From JAHECE01 sp963780675 (GTDB lineage: Bacteria > Actinomycetota > Actinomycetes > Actinomycetales > JAHECE01), in contig CAWACR010000003.1 of assembly GCA_963780675.1 (NCBI GenBank), forward strand, positions 992,001 through 1,056,000: DNA of 64,000 nucleotides. Reading direction: 5' to 3'. A program made the translations under genes and the position numbers. Of the stretch, positions 24,620-32,752 are shown in pieces. Within the stretch, counting starts at the first letter, position 1, and each line of letters begins with the position of its first letter. Below the pieces are notes generated by a model. That model made no database searches and was not told the DNA's origin. It worked only from the letters and a program-made list of their open reading frames with translations.

Positions 24620-25480
24620 TCAGAACAACGAGCCGTACCCGAGGGAGAGGAGATGGTCGCGGGACATCGCGAGGGACTCGAACGGGTCACGCCCGTACGT
24701 GTCGTCCTGCTCCACGAGCAGGTACTCCGCGCCGCCGGCCAGGGCCTGCTCGATGATGGCGACCCAGTCGAGGTTGCCCTGGCCGACCTCCGCGAACTGC
24801 ACCACACCGGTGAACGCGGACATGAAGGCACCGAAGTCGCCCGCCGCGAGGAACTCCAGGGCGGAGATGGGGAACTGAGCGATCCGGTAGTCCTTGAGGT
24901 GCACCAGCCGCACTCGACCGGCGTACTGGGCGAGGACCTTCACCGGATCCAGACCACCGCGGTGGATCCAGTGGACGTCGAGTTCCAGCCCGACCTCCGG
25001 TGCGGTCTCCGCGATGATGTCGAGCATGTAGCGCCCGTCGAACTTCGCGAACTCGATGTGGTGGTTGTGGTAGTAGAGGTCGATGCCCTCGCCGCCGAGC
25101 CGGCGGGCCATGTCATTGCTCTTCTTCGCGAAGTCGATCACCAGGTCCAGCGACCCCATCGCGTCGAACGGCAGCATGCCGATCCGCAGGATCGAGGTGC
25201 CCAGGGTGCTGCAGTCCGCAACGATCTTCGCGAAGTCGTCGGTGAGAGACTCGAAGACCGCGCCGGGCTGCGTCGTCAGCATCGCCGACAGCGAGGCGAT
25301 CTCCATCCCGAGCTCACCTTGGGCGCGCTTCATCTCCGCGACGTTCGCGGGCGTCATCGGGACCTGCGAGATCTCGATGGCGTTGTAGCCGAGGGCGCTC
25401 ACCTTCCGCAGGGTCTCGAACGTGCCGACCTCGCCGAACGAGTTCTTGATCGTGCTGGCCTGGACGCCGAACTTCGCCAT
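24620..25480 (-). CDS. Sugar phosphate isomerase/epimerase-like TIM-barrel protein
   Basis: A 286-residue xylose-isomerase-like (AP endonuclease 2 family) TIM-barrel protein. Metal-site segments are YYHNHHIEFAKFDGRYMLD near the middle, LELDVHWIHRGGLDPV, VHLKDY, and EVGQGNLDW. Proteins of this fold include IolE/IolI and the lyases that cleave 3-keto-glycosides; the substrate is not deducible here. ATG 25480 has a GAGAGAAG leader. It follows the Gfo/Idh/MocA gene on the minus strand (gap about 100 bases carrying a short tandem repeat), so isomerase-oxidoreductase-isomerase form a minus-strand unit. It is too short and lacks the motifs to be mannonate dehydratase UxuA. Confidence 0.82.
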   Translation of the reverse strand: MAKFGVQASTIKNSFGEVGTFETLRKVSALGYNAIEISQVPMTPANVAEMKRAQGELGMEIASLSAMLTTQPGAVFESLTDDFAKIVADCSTLGTSILRIGMLPFDAMGSLDLVIDFAKKSNDMARRLGGEGIDLYYHNHHIEFAKFDGRYMLDIIAETAPEVGLELDVHWIHRGGLDPVKVLAQYAGRVRLVHLKDYRIAQFPISALEFLAAGDFGAFMSAFTGVVQFAEVGQGNLDWVAIIEQALAGGAEYLLVEQDDTYGRDPFESLAMSRDHLLSLGYGSLF

Positions 25481-25499
25481 CGTCGTACTTCTCTCTCGT

Positions 25500-25540
25500 C
25501 GGTTCGTGAAGCAGTCGGTTCGTGAATCAGTCGGTTCAGG
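25500..25540. repeat. 16-bp tandem repeat, 2.5 copies
   Basis: CGGTTCGTGAAGCAGT (25500-25515) and CGGTTCGTGAATCAGT (25516-25531) are followed by CGGTTCAGG. The repeat lies in the gap between two minus-strand genes. Probably replication slippage; no function is apparent. Confidence 0.75.
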
Positions 25541-25580
25541 TCTCGACCGTTTCGTGGCCGGAACCTGCGGGGCCGCGCGA

Positions 25581-26666
25581 TCAGAGCGTGACGACGGTGC
25601 CGGTCCGGGCGGAGGAGTAGATCGCTCGGACGAGCTCGACGGCGTTGCGGCCCTCCGAACCATCGACGAGCGGCGTCCGGCCGCCTTCGACGGCGTCGAT
25701 GAAATCGAGCAGCTGCCTGCGATGCGCCTCACCCCAGACGTCGGCCGGGTCGACCTGCTCGGCGGCCGCCTCGGTGAGGGTCTCGTCGACCGCCTTCGTC
25801 GCCGCGCGTGTGCCGCCCATCGCGACCTGGAGGGCATGGGCATTCGCTCCTTCACCGCCGAGCGGCTCTCGGCCGACGACGGCGAGCGCCGCCAACCTGT
25901 CCCCCTCGATCACGGCCCCGCCCGCCGTCCCGTGGATCGCGAGGCGCGCCGGGAACCCGGGATAGGCACTGGTCGACGCCATGACGGTGCCGAGAGCGCC
26001 GTTGGCGAACTCGATGGTGGCGCAGACCACGTCCTCGACCTCGATGCGCTCGTGCGCGGCCGTGCGGGCCTGGGCGTACACGGAGCGGACGGGCCCGCAC
26101 GTCCACCGCAGCAGGTCCACGGTGTGGACGCCCTGGTTCATCAGGCAGCCGCCGCCGTCGAGCTCCCACGTCCCGCGCCAGTCGCCGGAGTCGTAGTACT
26201 CCTGGGACCGGAACCACGGCACGCGGCAGTCCGCCAGGATCAGCCGTCCCAGGTCGCCGTCGTCGATGGACCTCTTCACCAGCTGGGACGCCGGGTCGAA
26301 GCGGTGCTGGCAGATGACGCCGAGGGCCGTGCCCGAGACGCGCTGGGCCTCCAGCAGGAGGTCGCACGCCTCGACCGTGACCTCCATCGGCTTCTCCACG
26401 ATCACGTGCTTGCCGGCGAGGAGGGCGGGCACGCCCACCTCGGCGTGCAGGCCGCTCGGGGTGCAGACCGTGACCGCGTCGATCGTGGGATCGGCCAGGA
26501 CGTCGGCGTAGTCGGCGGCCCGGAGGCCGAAGCCCTGGGCAAGGGCGGCCGCCCGCGCCGGGATCACGTCGGAGCAGGAGACGAGCTCGGCGCGATCACC
26601 GAGCTGCTGCAGTGCCCGGACGTGGGTCGGCGCGATGACTCCGCAGCCGATGAGGGCGAATCGCAT
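25581..26666 (-). CDS. Gfo/Idh/MocA-family oxidoreductase
   Basis: A 361-residue NAD(P)-dependent sugar dehydrogenase. The Rossmann motif IGCGVIAPTHVRAL is at the N-terminus, VEKPMEVTVEACDLL carries the conserved EKP lysine, and the substrate-side GTWELDGGGCLMNQGVHTVDLLRW has the catalytic H-x-x-D-x-x motif. ATG 26666 (MRFALIG) is preferred to an upstream in-frame start on grounds of the Rossmann start and an AGGT leader. It lies between two TIM-barrel isomerase genes on the same strand. The combination of Gfo/Idh/MocA oxidoreductases with AP-endonuclease-2-type barrels is typical of inositol and 3-keto-glycoside metabolism. Specific substrate unknown. Confidence 0.87.
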   Translation of the reverse strand: MRFALIGCGVIAPTHVRALQQLGDRAELVSCSDVIPARAAALAQGFGLRAADYADVLADPTIDAVTVCTPSGLHAEVGVPALLAGKHVIVEKPMEVTVEACDLLLEAQRVSGTALGVICQHRFDPASQLVKRSIDDGDLGRLILADCRVPWFRSQEYYDSGDWRGTWELDGGGCLMNQGVHTVDLLRWTCGPVRSVYAQARTAAHERIEVEDVVCATIEFANGALGTVMASTSAYPGFPARLAIHGTAGGAVIEGDRLAALAVVGREPLGGEGANAHALQVAMGGTRAATKAVDETLTEAAAEQVDPADVWGEAHRRQLLDFIDAVEGGRTPLVDGSEGRNAVELVRAIYSSARTGTVVTL

Positions 26667-26710
26667 GGGTTGACCTGTTCTCGGATTCGGCAAGGGGGCG
26701 CTTCGCCCGG

Positions 26711-27538
26711 TCACCGGTAGGGAATGCCCTCGGTGTCGAGGATCGCTGTGAACGCCTTGGTCGCGCGGATGAAGTTGTCGGGACCGGAGAACCCGCCGAG
26801 GTGGTGGGCGTCAGCCAGGTGCGGCTCCATCGAGAAGAAGCCGTCGAAGCCATCGGCCGCGAGCGCTCGCACCGTCTCGCGGATCCGGCCGTCGCCCTCG
26901 CCGGCCGGGACCACCTCGGCCGTGGCGAGCACCGCGTCCTTGATCTGGATGTAGTCGGTGTAGGGGCGGAGCAGCTCGTAGCCTTCAGGGAAGGGCACGA
27001 CGCCGCACTGCACGTAGTTCGCGGCGTCCCAGGCGAGCCGCAGGGCGGGCGAGCCGACCGACGTGACGATGTCGTGGACCCGGCTGGGGACGTCGCCGAA
27101 GATCTCCTTCTCGTTCTCGTGGAGCATGATGACGCCGCCCGCCTGCGCCTTCTCGGCGAGTGCGGCCATCCGCCGGATCACCTCGTCCCTGTGGTCCTCG
27201 GGCCGCTGCTCAGGGGTGAGGAAGAACGAGAAGACCCGGATGAACGGGGCGCCCAGTTCGCGCGCCACCCAGACGGCGCGGTCCATCCGCACCAGATGGG
27301 CGTCGAAGTCGTCCTCGATGTTGATCTTCCCGATCGGGGAACCGATGGAGGAGACCCGGAGACCGTGCTCGGCAAGGATGCGCGTGGCGTCCTCGATCTG
27401 GGCGTCGGTGAGGTCCAGCACGTTCACGTCCCACGCGCTGCGGAACTCCAGGTAGCGGATGCCGAGGTCGTTCAGCACCGTGCACTGGGTGGCGAGGTCG
27501 GCGTCGATCTCATCGGCGAAGCCGGACAGCGTCCACAT
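26711..27538 (-). CDS. Sugar phosphate isomerase/epimerase-like TIM-barrel protein
   Basis: A 275-residue xylose-isomerase-like TIM-barrel protein, second of its kind in the cluster and clearly different from the one at 24620. The N-terminal LSGFADEIDADLATQCTVL, GIRYLEFRSAWD, GVIMLHENEKEIFGD, LRLAWDAANYVQCG and FFSMEPHL are the strand-end segments carrying metal ligands. ATG 27538 has GGAG with nine bases spacing. First gene of the minus-strand unit, preceded by an operator-like element at 27639. Homologues are often annotated as hydroxypyruvate isomerase, IolE or 3-keto sugar lyase; I cannot choose among these. Confidence 0.83.
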   Translation of the reverse strand: MWTLSGFADEIDADLATQCTVLNDLGIRYLEFRSAWDVNVLDLTDAQIEDATRILAEHGLRVSSIGSPIGKINIEDDFDAHLVRMDRAVWVARELGAPFIRVFSFFLTPEQRPEDHRDEVIRRMAALAEKAQAGGVIMLHENEKEIFGDVPSRVHDIVTSVGSPALRLAWDAANYVQCGVVPFPEGYELLRPYTDYIQIKDAVLATAEVVPAGEGDGRIRETVRALAADGFDGFFSMEPHLADAHHLGGFSGPDNFIRATKAFTAILDTEGIPYR

Positions 27539-27638
27539 CGTGGGTCTCCGATCAGTTGCATGGCGGCACTCGTGCCGGTCGGCCGCACGGGCGGGACCGA
27601 ACGAGCATGGGCCGACGCTAGAGACGGCTTCGACACGC

Positions 27639-27662
27639 GGCCATCGTTTGCCGTCTGTTGCC
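27639..27662. promoter_or_regulatory. LacI-type operator upstream of the isomerase/oxidoreductase unit
   Basis: GGCCATCGTTTGCC (27639-27652) has one mismatch to GGCAAnCGnTTGCC, and another TTGCC follows exactly 10 bp after the first. It lies about 100 bases before the minus-strand isomerase gene. Confidence 0.55.
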
Positions 27663-27753
27663 GCGCCGCTCCCCCGGGCCACTGCCCCGAGCCACTGCCC
27701 CGAACCGCGGGCCGGAGCGCGGGCCGACCTCACGGCGGGCGCTCCAGGCACAC

Positions 27754-27769
27754 GGCAACTCCAGGCAAC
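27754..27769. promoter_or_regulatory. Direct operator half-sites upstream of the plus-strand oxidoreductase
   Basis: Two GGCAAC half-sites, 27754 and 27764, exactly 10 bp apart in direct orientation, about 140 bases before the oxidoreductase at 27908. The inverted partner is absent, so this is weaker than the palindromic copies. Confidence 0.4.
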
Positions 27770-27907
27770 AGGTGGTCCCCGCGTCCGCTGCCTGACCTAA
27801 TGGGCGGCGGACGCGACGGGATTCGCGGGTGCGGTGATGCGCCGAACCGAGGTGCGAAACGAGAAGTCGCGAGAAGAGAAGTCACGAGACGAGAACGGGA
27901 GATCTCC

Positions 27908-29077
27908 ATGGCGGACACGGTGCGGCTCGGCATCATCGGCCTCGGGCAGCAAGGCGGCATGTACGCGACGGTGATCGCGCAGGGCATGGTGCCCCACATG
28001 TCGATCGGCGCGATCTGCGACACCGATCCGGCCAAGCGGGACCTCGCGCGGGAGAAGTACCCCGACGTCGCGGTCTACGAGGACTACCAGGCGATGATCG
28101 CGAGCGGCGACGTCGACGCGATCATCACGACCGTGCCGCACTACCTCCACCCGGAGATGGGCATCGCCGCCCTCGACCGCGGGATCCACGCCCTCATCGA
28201 CAAGCCGGCCGGCGTCTACACGAAGCAGGCGAAGCAGCTCATCGCCTTCGCCGCGACCAAGCCGGAGCTGACGTTCGGCATCATGTTCAACCAGCGGATG
28301 AACCCGCTGTACCAGCGGCTCAAGGCGATCGTCGAGGCCGGCGAGATCGGCCGGATCCTCCGCACCAACTGGATCATCACCACCTGGTGGCGGCCGCAGG
28401 GCTACTACGACTCGAGCGCGTGGCGCGCCACGTGGGGCGGGGAGGGCGGCGGCGTCCTCGTCAACCAGGCGCCGCACCAGCTCGACCTCTGGCAGTGGAT
28501 CTGCGGCATCCCGACGTCGGTCTACTCGAAGCTCGGGTACGGGATCGGGCGGGACATCGCCGTCGAGAACGAGGTCACGGCGGTGGTCGACTACGGCGAC
28601 GGCGCCACCGGCACGTTCGTCACCTGCACCTACGACATCGCCGGCACGGACCGGTTCGAGATCCTCGGGGACAAGGGCAAGATCGTGGTCGAGGACAGCA
28701 AGACCGCGACCGTGACCCGGCTGCGCAAGCCCGAGGCGGAACTGAGCGCCGGTATGGACATGTCCGACGTGATGAAGCTCTTCATGGGCCAGGTCGACCT
28801 CAACACGCTCTACACGCAGGAGACATTCGAGGCCGAGTCCCCGTGGGGTCGGCAGCACTCCGACGTGCTGGAGAACTTCGCGCTGAACATCCTGGACGGC
28901 ACCCCGCTGATCGCCCCCGGCGCCGACGGCATCAACGGCGTCCGCCTCGCGAACGCTATTCACCTCTCGAGCTGGACCGGCCGGGAGGTCCCGCTCGACT
29001 TCGACGAGGACGAGTACCTCACCCTGCTCAACGAGCGGATCCGCGAGGAGGGCACGTTCCCCGAGCGCGACACATGA
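27908..29077 (+). CDS. Gfo/Idh/MocA-family oxidoreductase
   Basis: A 389-residue NAD(P)-dependent oxidoreductase. The N-terminal Rossmann motif is IIGLGQQGGMYA, ALIDKPAGVYTKQAKQL carries the D/EKP-type lysine, and GGEGGGVLVNQAPHQLDLWQW has the H-x-x-D motif. ATG 27908 has GGGAG seven bases upstream. The 50 bases before the start contain short imperfect repeats of (A)CGAGAAGTC. It is divergent from the 26711-27538 isomerase, with operator-like half-sites on both sides of the gap. The substrate is probably a sugar, glycoside or inositol; a 3-position dehydrogenase role is inference from the neighbouring TIM-barrel proteins. Confidence 0.87.
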   Translation: MADTVRLGIIGLGQQGGMYATVIAQGMVPHMSIGAICDTDPAKRDLAREKYPDVAVYEDYQAMIASGDVDAIITTVPHYLHPEMGIAALDRGIHALIDKPAGVYTKQAKQLIAFAATKPELTFGIMFNQRMNPLYQRLKAIVEAGEIGRILRTNWIITTWWRPQGYYDSSAWRATWGGEGGGVLVNQAPHQLDLWQWICGIPTSVYSKLGYGIGRDIAVENEVTAVVDYGDGATGTFVTCTYDIAGTDRFEILGDKGKIVVEDSKTATVTRLRKPEAELSAGMDMSDVMKLFMGQVDLNTLYTQETFEAESPWGRQHSDVLENFALNILDGTPLIAPGADGINGVRLANAIHLSSWTGREVPLDFDEDEYLTLLNERIREEGTFPERDT

Positions 29078-29166
29078 CCCAGGGCGGCCGGCGAGAGGTC
29101 CTCGTCGGCGCCGAGACGAGCACGGGCGCCGTCGACGGCCGTGCCGTGAACCGCTGAGGAGGGACC

Positions 29167-29637
29167 GTGCAGGAGATCACGCACAGCACCGTCATCGCGG
29201 CGCCGGTCGAGAAGGTCACGGAGGTCGTTCTCGAGCCGAGCCTCTGGGCGACCTGGCTCGTCAGCCTCGGCGAGGTGGGTGAGGTCGACGGCGACGGCGG
29301 GGTCGGCACGACGGCCCGGCACGCCTACCACGCGGCCGACGTCCGCTTCTCGGTGACCAGCCGCGTGGTCGAGAGCACGCCGACGCCGTCCGGGGGCCAC
29401 CGCTGGCGAGCGGTCTTCGACGGGCCTTTCAGCGGCTGGCAGTCCCTGGAGTGGCAGCCTGTCGGCGGTTGGGACGGGGAGCCCGGCCGGACCGGCACGC
29501 TCGTGACCGTCGAGCTGCGGTATCGGATCAGCGACGACGTCACCCTCGCGACCGCTGCCCGGGACCTCATCCGGGTGTACGAGGACGCGGTGGTCCGCCA
29601 GACGCTCGCCAACCTCAAGCGCGTCGTCGAGGGCTGA
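29167..29637 (+). CDS. SRPBCC (START-like) domain protein
   Basis: A 156-residue polyketide-cyclase/START-fold protein. ITHSTVIAAPVEKVTEVVLEP is the usual first strand and helix, LWATWLVSLGEV follows, and the C-terminal RDLIRVYEDAVVRQTLANLKRVV is the long helix that closes the ligand cavity. GTG 29167 has GAGGAGGG seven bases upstream. It lies about 90 bases behind the oxidoreductase, probably on the same transcript. Between them a coupled 27-codon reading frame (29074-29157) starts at an ATGA overlap, but nothing suggests it is a real protein. Members bind hydrophobic ligands; the ligand here is unknown. Confidence 0.78.
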   Translation: MQEITHSTVIAAPVEKVTEVVLEPSLWATWLVSLGEVGEVDGDGGVGTTARHAYHAADVRFSVTSRVVESTPTPSGGHRWRAVFDGPFSGWQSLEWQPVGGWDGEPGRTGTLVTVELRYRISDDVTLATAARDLIRVYEDAVVRQTLANLKRVVEG

Positions 29638-29705
29638 GCCGGGATCCGGGCTCCGGCCTCGCGACGGCGCGCGGCCGGCCCACCCCACCCCATCACTCCG
29701 GCCCG

Positions 29706-29729
29706 GGCAACGGGCGGCAACTCTTTGCC
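29706..29729. promoter_or_regulatory. LacI-type operator upstream of the HAD-GH3 operon
   Basis: GGCAAC half-sites at 29706 and 29716 are 10 bp apart. The second pairs with TTGCC to give GGCAACTCTTTGCC (29716-29729), whose half-sites are perfect and whose central CG is altered. TTGCCG at 29725 could be the -35 box, with TCTACT about 18 bp downstream. Confidence 0.5.
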
Positions 29730-29817
29730 GCCGGATCCGGTCACGGAATCTACTTCTTGTATCACCCACCAGATCCGCGCCCGCCCGACCGGGCCGTCTC
29801 ACCCCCGAGGAGCAGTC

Positions 29818-30756
29818 GTGAGCACAGTCCCGCCCGCCGCCCAGGTGCTCGTCGATTTCGTCCCCACGAAGAAGTACTTCGTGGGTATCGATTCCGACGG
29901 CTGTGCCATGGACGCGATGGACATCAAGCACCAGGAATGCTTCACCCCCTGCTACATCAAGCACTGGGACCTGCAGCCGATCTCGACGCTCGCGCGCCAG
30001 ACGGCCCTGTTCGTCAACCTGGGCTCCGTCACCCGCGGGCTGAACCGCTGGCTCGCCCTGAAGCAGGTGCTCGACTTGCTCCGTGACCGCGTCGAGGTCG
30101 CCGAGCGCGGCATCACGATCCCCGAGTACCCGGAGCTCGCAGACTTCGTCGCCGCGCCCGGCTACCCGCTGTCCGACAAGGGCATCGCGAGGTACTACGA
30201 GGACCACCCGTCGGAGACCATCGCCCGCGCCATCCGCTGGGGCGACGCCGTGAATGCGTCCATCGCCGACATGGTGCACGGCTGCGGGCCGTTCCCCGGC
30301 GTCCGCGAGGCCATGATCGCGATGCAGGACGACGTCGACTGCATGACCGTCTCCGCGACCCCGCTGCACGCGCTCGAGTACGAGTGGAACGCCCACGGGA
30401 TCGCCCAGTACGTGCACATCATCGCCGGCCAGGAGATGGGCTCGAAGGCCGAGCACGTCGAGTACGCGGCCAAGGGCAAGTACGACGCGGACAAGATCAT
30501 GCTCGTCGGGGACGCCCCCGGCGACCGGGACGCCGCCGCCAAGGCCGGCTGCCTCTACTACCCCATCCTGCCGGGACACGAGAAGCACTCCTGGCAGCGA
30601 TTCAAGGACGAGGCGCTGCCGAAGTTCTTCGACGGGACGTTTGCCGGCGAGTACCAGCAGGCCCTCATCGACGAGTTCAACAGCTACCTGCCCGGCGAGG
30701 TCCCCTGGGAGACCATCTCCGGCAACACGACCGTTCCCATGCCCAAGGTGAAGTGA
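29818..30756 (+). CDS. HAD-superfamily hydrolase
   Basis: A 312-residue haloacid-dehalogenase-fold phosphatase-like protein. Motif I is GIDSDGCAMDAMD near residue 24 (nucleophile and acid aspartates, DxDG), and the motif IV region is MLVGDAPGDRDAAAKAG. A large cap (about residues 40-170) separates motif I from motif II (VSATPLHALE). GTG 29818 has GAGGAG six bases upstream. The GH3 gene begins 12 bases after the stop, so the pair is an operon. A phosphatase for a sugar phosphate released in the same pathway is likely; the substrate cannot be named. Confidence 0.85.
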   Translation: MSTVPPAAQVLVDFVPTKKYFVGIDSDGCAMDAMDIKHQECFTPCYIKHWDLQPISTLARQTALFVNLGSVTRGLNRWLALKQVLDLLRDRVEVAERGITIPEYPELADFVAAPGYPLSDKGIARYYEDHPSETIARAIRWGDAVNASIADMVHGCGPFPGVREAMIAMQDDVDCMTVSATPLHALEYEWNAHGIAQYVHIIAGQEMGSKAEHVEYAAKGKYDADKIMLVGDAPGDRDAAAKAGCLYYPILPGHEKHSWQRFKDEALPKFFDGTFAGEYQQALIDEFNSYLPGEVPWETISGNTTVPMPKVK

Positions 30757-30768
30757 AAGGAAATCGCC

Positions 30769-32491
30769 ATGCCCACACTTGTCGACCTCAGGGCCGAGCC
30801 CTACAACCTCGATGACGAACAGATCGCCTGGGTCGAGGGCACCCTCGCGGCCATGACGCTCGACGAGCAGGTCGGGCCAGCTGTTCACCAACCTGTTCTT
30901 CTTCGGCGTGGATGAGTTCTCCGGCAACCCGTACACCGCCGAAGAGATCATCGAGAAGTTCCACATCGGCATCGCCCGCTACCACGGCGGCACTGCAGAG
31001 AAGGTCCAGGGCCTGCTCAACCGGCTGCAGACCGCCTCCAAGATCCCGCTGCTGATCGCCGCCAACTGCGACTCCGGCGGCAACGGCGCGATGAGCGACG
31101 GCACGTACGTCGCCTCGGGCGCCCAGACCGAGGCGAGCGGGTCGACCGAGGTCGCCCGCAACGCGGGCTACGTGTCCGGCCGCGAGATGAACGCCATCGG
31201 CGCGAACCTGAACTTCGACCCGTGCGTCGACGTCTTGTTCAACTGGCGGAACACGATCGTGAACACACGCGCCTACGGCGACACGGCCGACAAGGTGATC
31301 AAGTACACGATCCCGTTCGTCGAGGGGCAGCGCGAGTCCGGGATCCTCACGTGCATCAAGCACTGGCCCGGCGACGGCACCGAGGAACGCGACCAGCACC
31401 TGGTGCTCGGCGTCAACGAGCTCTCCCCGCAGGAGTGGGACGACTCCTTCGGCCGCGTGTACAGCGCACACATCGCCAACGGCGTCGAGATGATCATGGC
31501 CGGTCACATCGCGCTGCCGTACTACCAGCAGAAGCTCAACCCTGCGCTCGCCGACAAGGACATCCTGCCGGCCACGCTCGCCGACGAGCTGATCAACGGG
31601 TTGCTGAAGACCCAGCTGGGCTTCAACGGCGCTGTGATCACCGACGCCTCGCACATGCTCGGCATGACCTCGGCCATGCGCCGCGAGGACTACGTCCCGC
31701 TGGCGATCGCCGCCGGCTGCGATGCCTTCTTGTTCTTCAACAACCTGGACGAGGACTTCGCCTTCATGAAGGCGGGCGTCGAGAAGGGTGTGATCACCAA
31801 GGAACGTCTCGACGACGCCAACCGCCGCGTGCTGGGTCTCAAGGCCAAGCTCAACCTGCACACGGCGAAGGCCGAGGGCACGCTGCTGCGTACCGCCGAC
31901 GACCTGGCGGTCGTCGGCTGCGACGAGCACCTCGCCATGCGCGCTGACGCTGCCGACAAGGGCATCACGCTGGTCAAGAACACCCTCGACCAGCTCCCCC
32001 TCAACCCGACCGACCACAGACGCATCCGCCTCTACCACCTCACGGGCGAGAGCGGCATGTTCGGTGCGGTCTCCGACAAGCTCGCGCAGCTGTACGTCGA
32101 GCTGCTCACCGAGCGCGGCTACGAGGTGACGATCAACGACGGCACCACGCGCGTCAAGGGCCCGACCCTGACGTATCGCGACGAGGTGGACGCCGCCCTG
32201 ATCATCGCCGAGGTCGTCGGCTACGGCGCCCAGAACAACTACCGGATCGTCTGGAAGACGGCCATGAGCAACGAGTGCCCGTGGTACGTGTGGGAGGTGC
32301 CGACCTTCATGGTCAGCCACAACTACACCACCCACCTGCACGACGCCACGATGGTGAAGTGCTACATCAACGCTTACCACTCGAACGCGGCGAACGTCGT
32401 CGCCACGATCGACAAGCTCGAGGGCAAGAGCGAGTTCAAGGGCACGCCGAACGACCTCGTGTGGACCGAGAAGTGGCAGGCGAAGCTCTGA
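30769..32491 (+). CDS. Glycoside hydrolase family 3 protein, one apparent frameshift near 30875
   Basis: A single-domain GH3 enzyme of the NagZ type, about 573 residues. The N-terminal 35 residues (MPTLVDLRAEPYNLDDEQ to MTLDEQVG) read in one frame; an extra G near 30874 shifts them relative to GQLFTNLFFFGVDEFSG onward, which is otherwise intact. IKHWPGDGTEERDQH is the KH(F/W)PG...D-x-H motif carrying the NagZ-type catalytic histidine, and VITDASHMLG contains the probable nucleophile Asp. Beta-N-acetylglucosaminidase is the family default, but beta-glucoside or other glycoside activity is possible. Second gene of the HAD-GH3 operon, followed by a strong terminator. Confidence 0.85.
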
Positions 32492-32516
32492 ACGAGGCGT
32501 GAGCCTCGATCATGAC

Positions 32517-32557
32517 GCCCGGGGTCGCACCGCCCACCAGCCGGTGCGACCCCGGGC
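32517..32557 (+). terminator. Terminator of the HAD-GH3 operon
   Basis: A perfect 16-bp stem (32517-32532 against 32542-32557), nine-base loop, followed by TTCGTC. It begins 26 bases after the GH3 stop. Confidence 0.85.
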
Positions 32558-32643
32558 TTCGTCATGTCCCCGGCCGGCACTCACTTCCGCCTCCCGGGGC
32601 CGTCGTCCCCCACACGCGGGAAGGCGTCGTCGTCGTCGCCCTG

Positions 32644-32703
32644 GCATGTGAATAGCCGTCCGCGCATGTGAAGTGCCGTCCGGGCATGCGAATGGCCAGG
32701 GGC
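32644..32703. repeat. Three 20-bp imperfect tandem repeats
   Basis: Units GCATGTGAATAGCCGTCCGC, GCATGTGAAGTGCCGTCCGG and GCATGCGAATGGCCAGGGGC follow each other without gap. The spacing is exactly 20 bp. The array lies in the convergent gap after the GH3 terminator, and its last unit overlaps the next hairpin. Confidence 0.75.
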
Positions 32704-32735
32704 CGGGTTCCCTGCCGGGCCTGGCCCCTGGCCAT
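32692..32735. terminator. Terminator of the cytidylate-kinase-like gene
   Basis: A perfect 13-bp stem ATGGCCAGGGGCC/GGCCCCTGGCCAT with an 18-base loop, 18 bases beyond the minus-strand stop at 32753. Confidence 0.7.
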
Positions 32736-32752
32736 GCTGCTCGCTGTCAGGC

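Noticed and set aside
24620..27538. Considered whether one of the two TIM-barrel proteins is mannonate dehydratase (UxuA).
   Set aside because: They are about 275-286 residues, shorter than UxuA, and lack its motifs; they match the sugar isomerase/epimerase family instead.
29074..29157. 27-codon frame overlapping the oxidoreductase stop by ATGA.
   Set aside because: Coupling geometry alone; composition is unremarkable, no own ribosome site, and it may be just the 5' leader of the SRPBCC gene.
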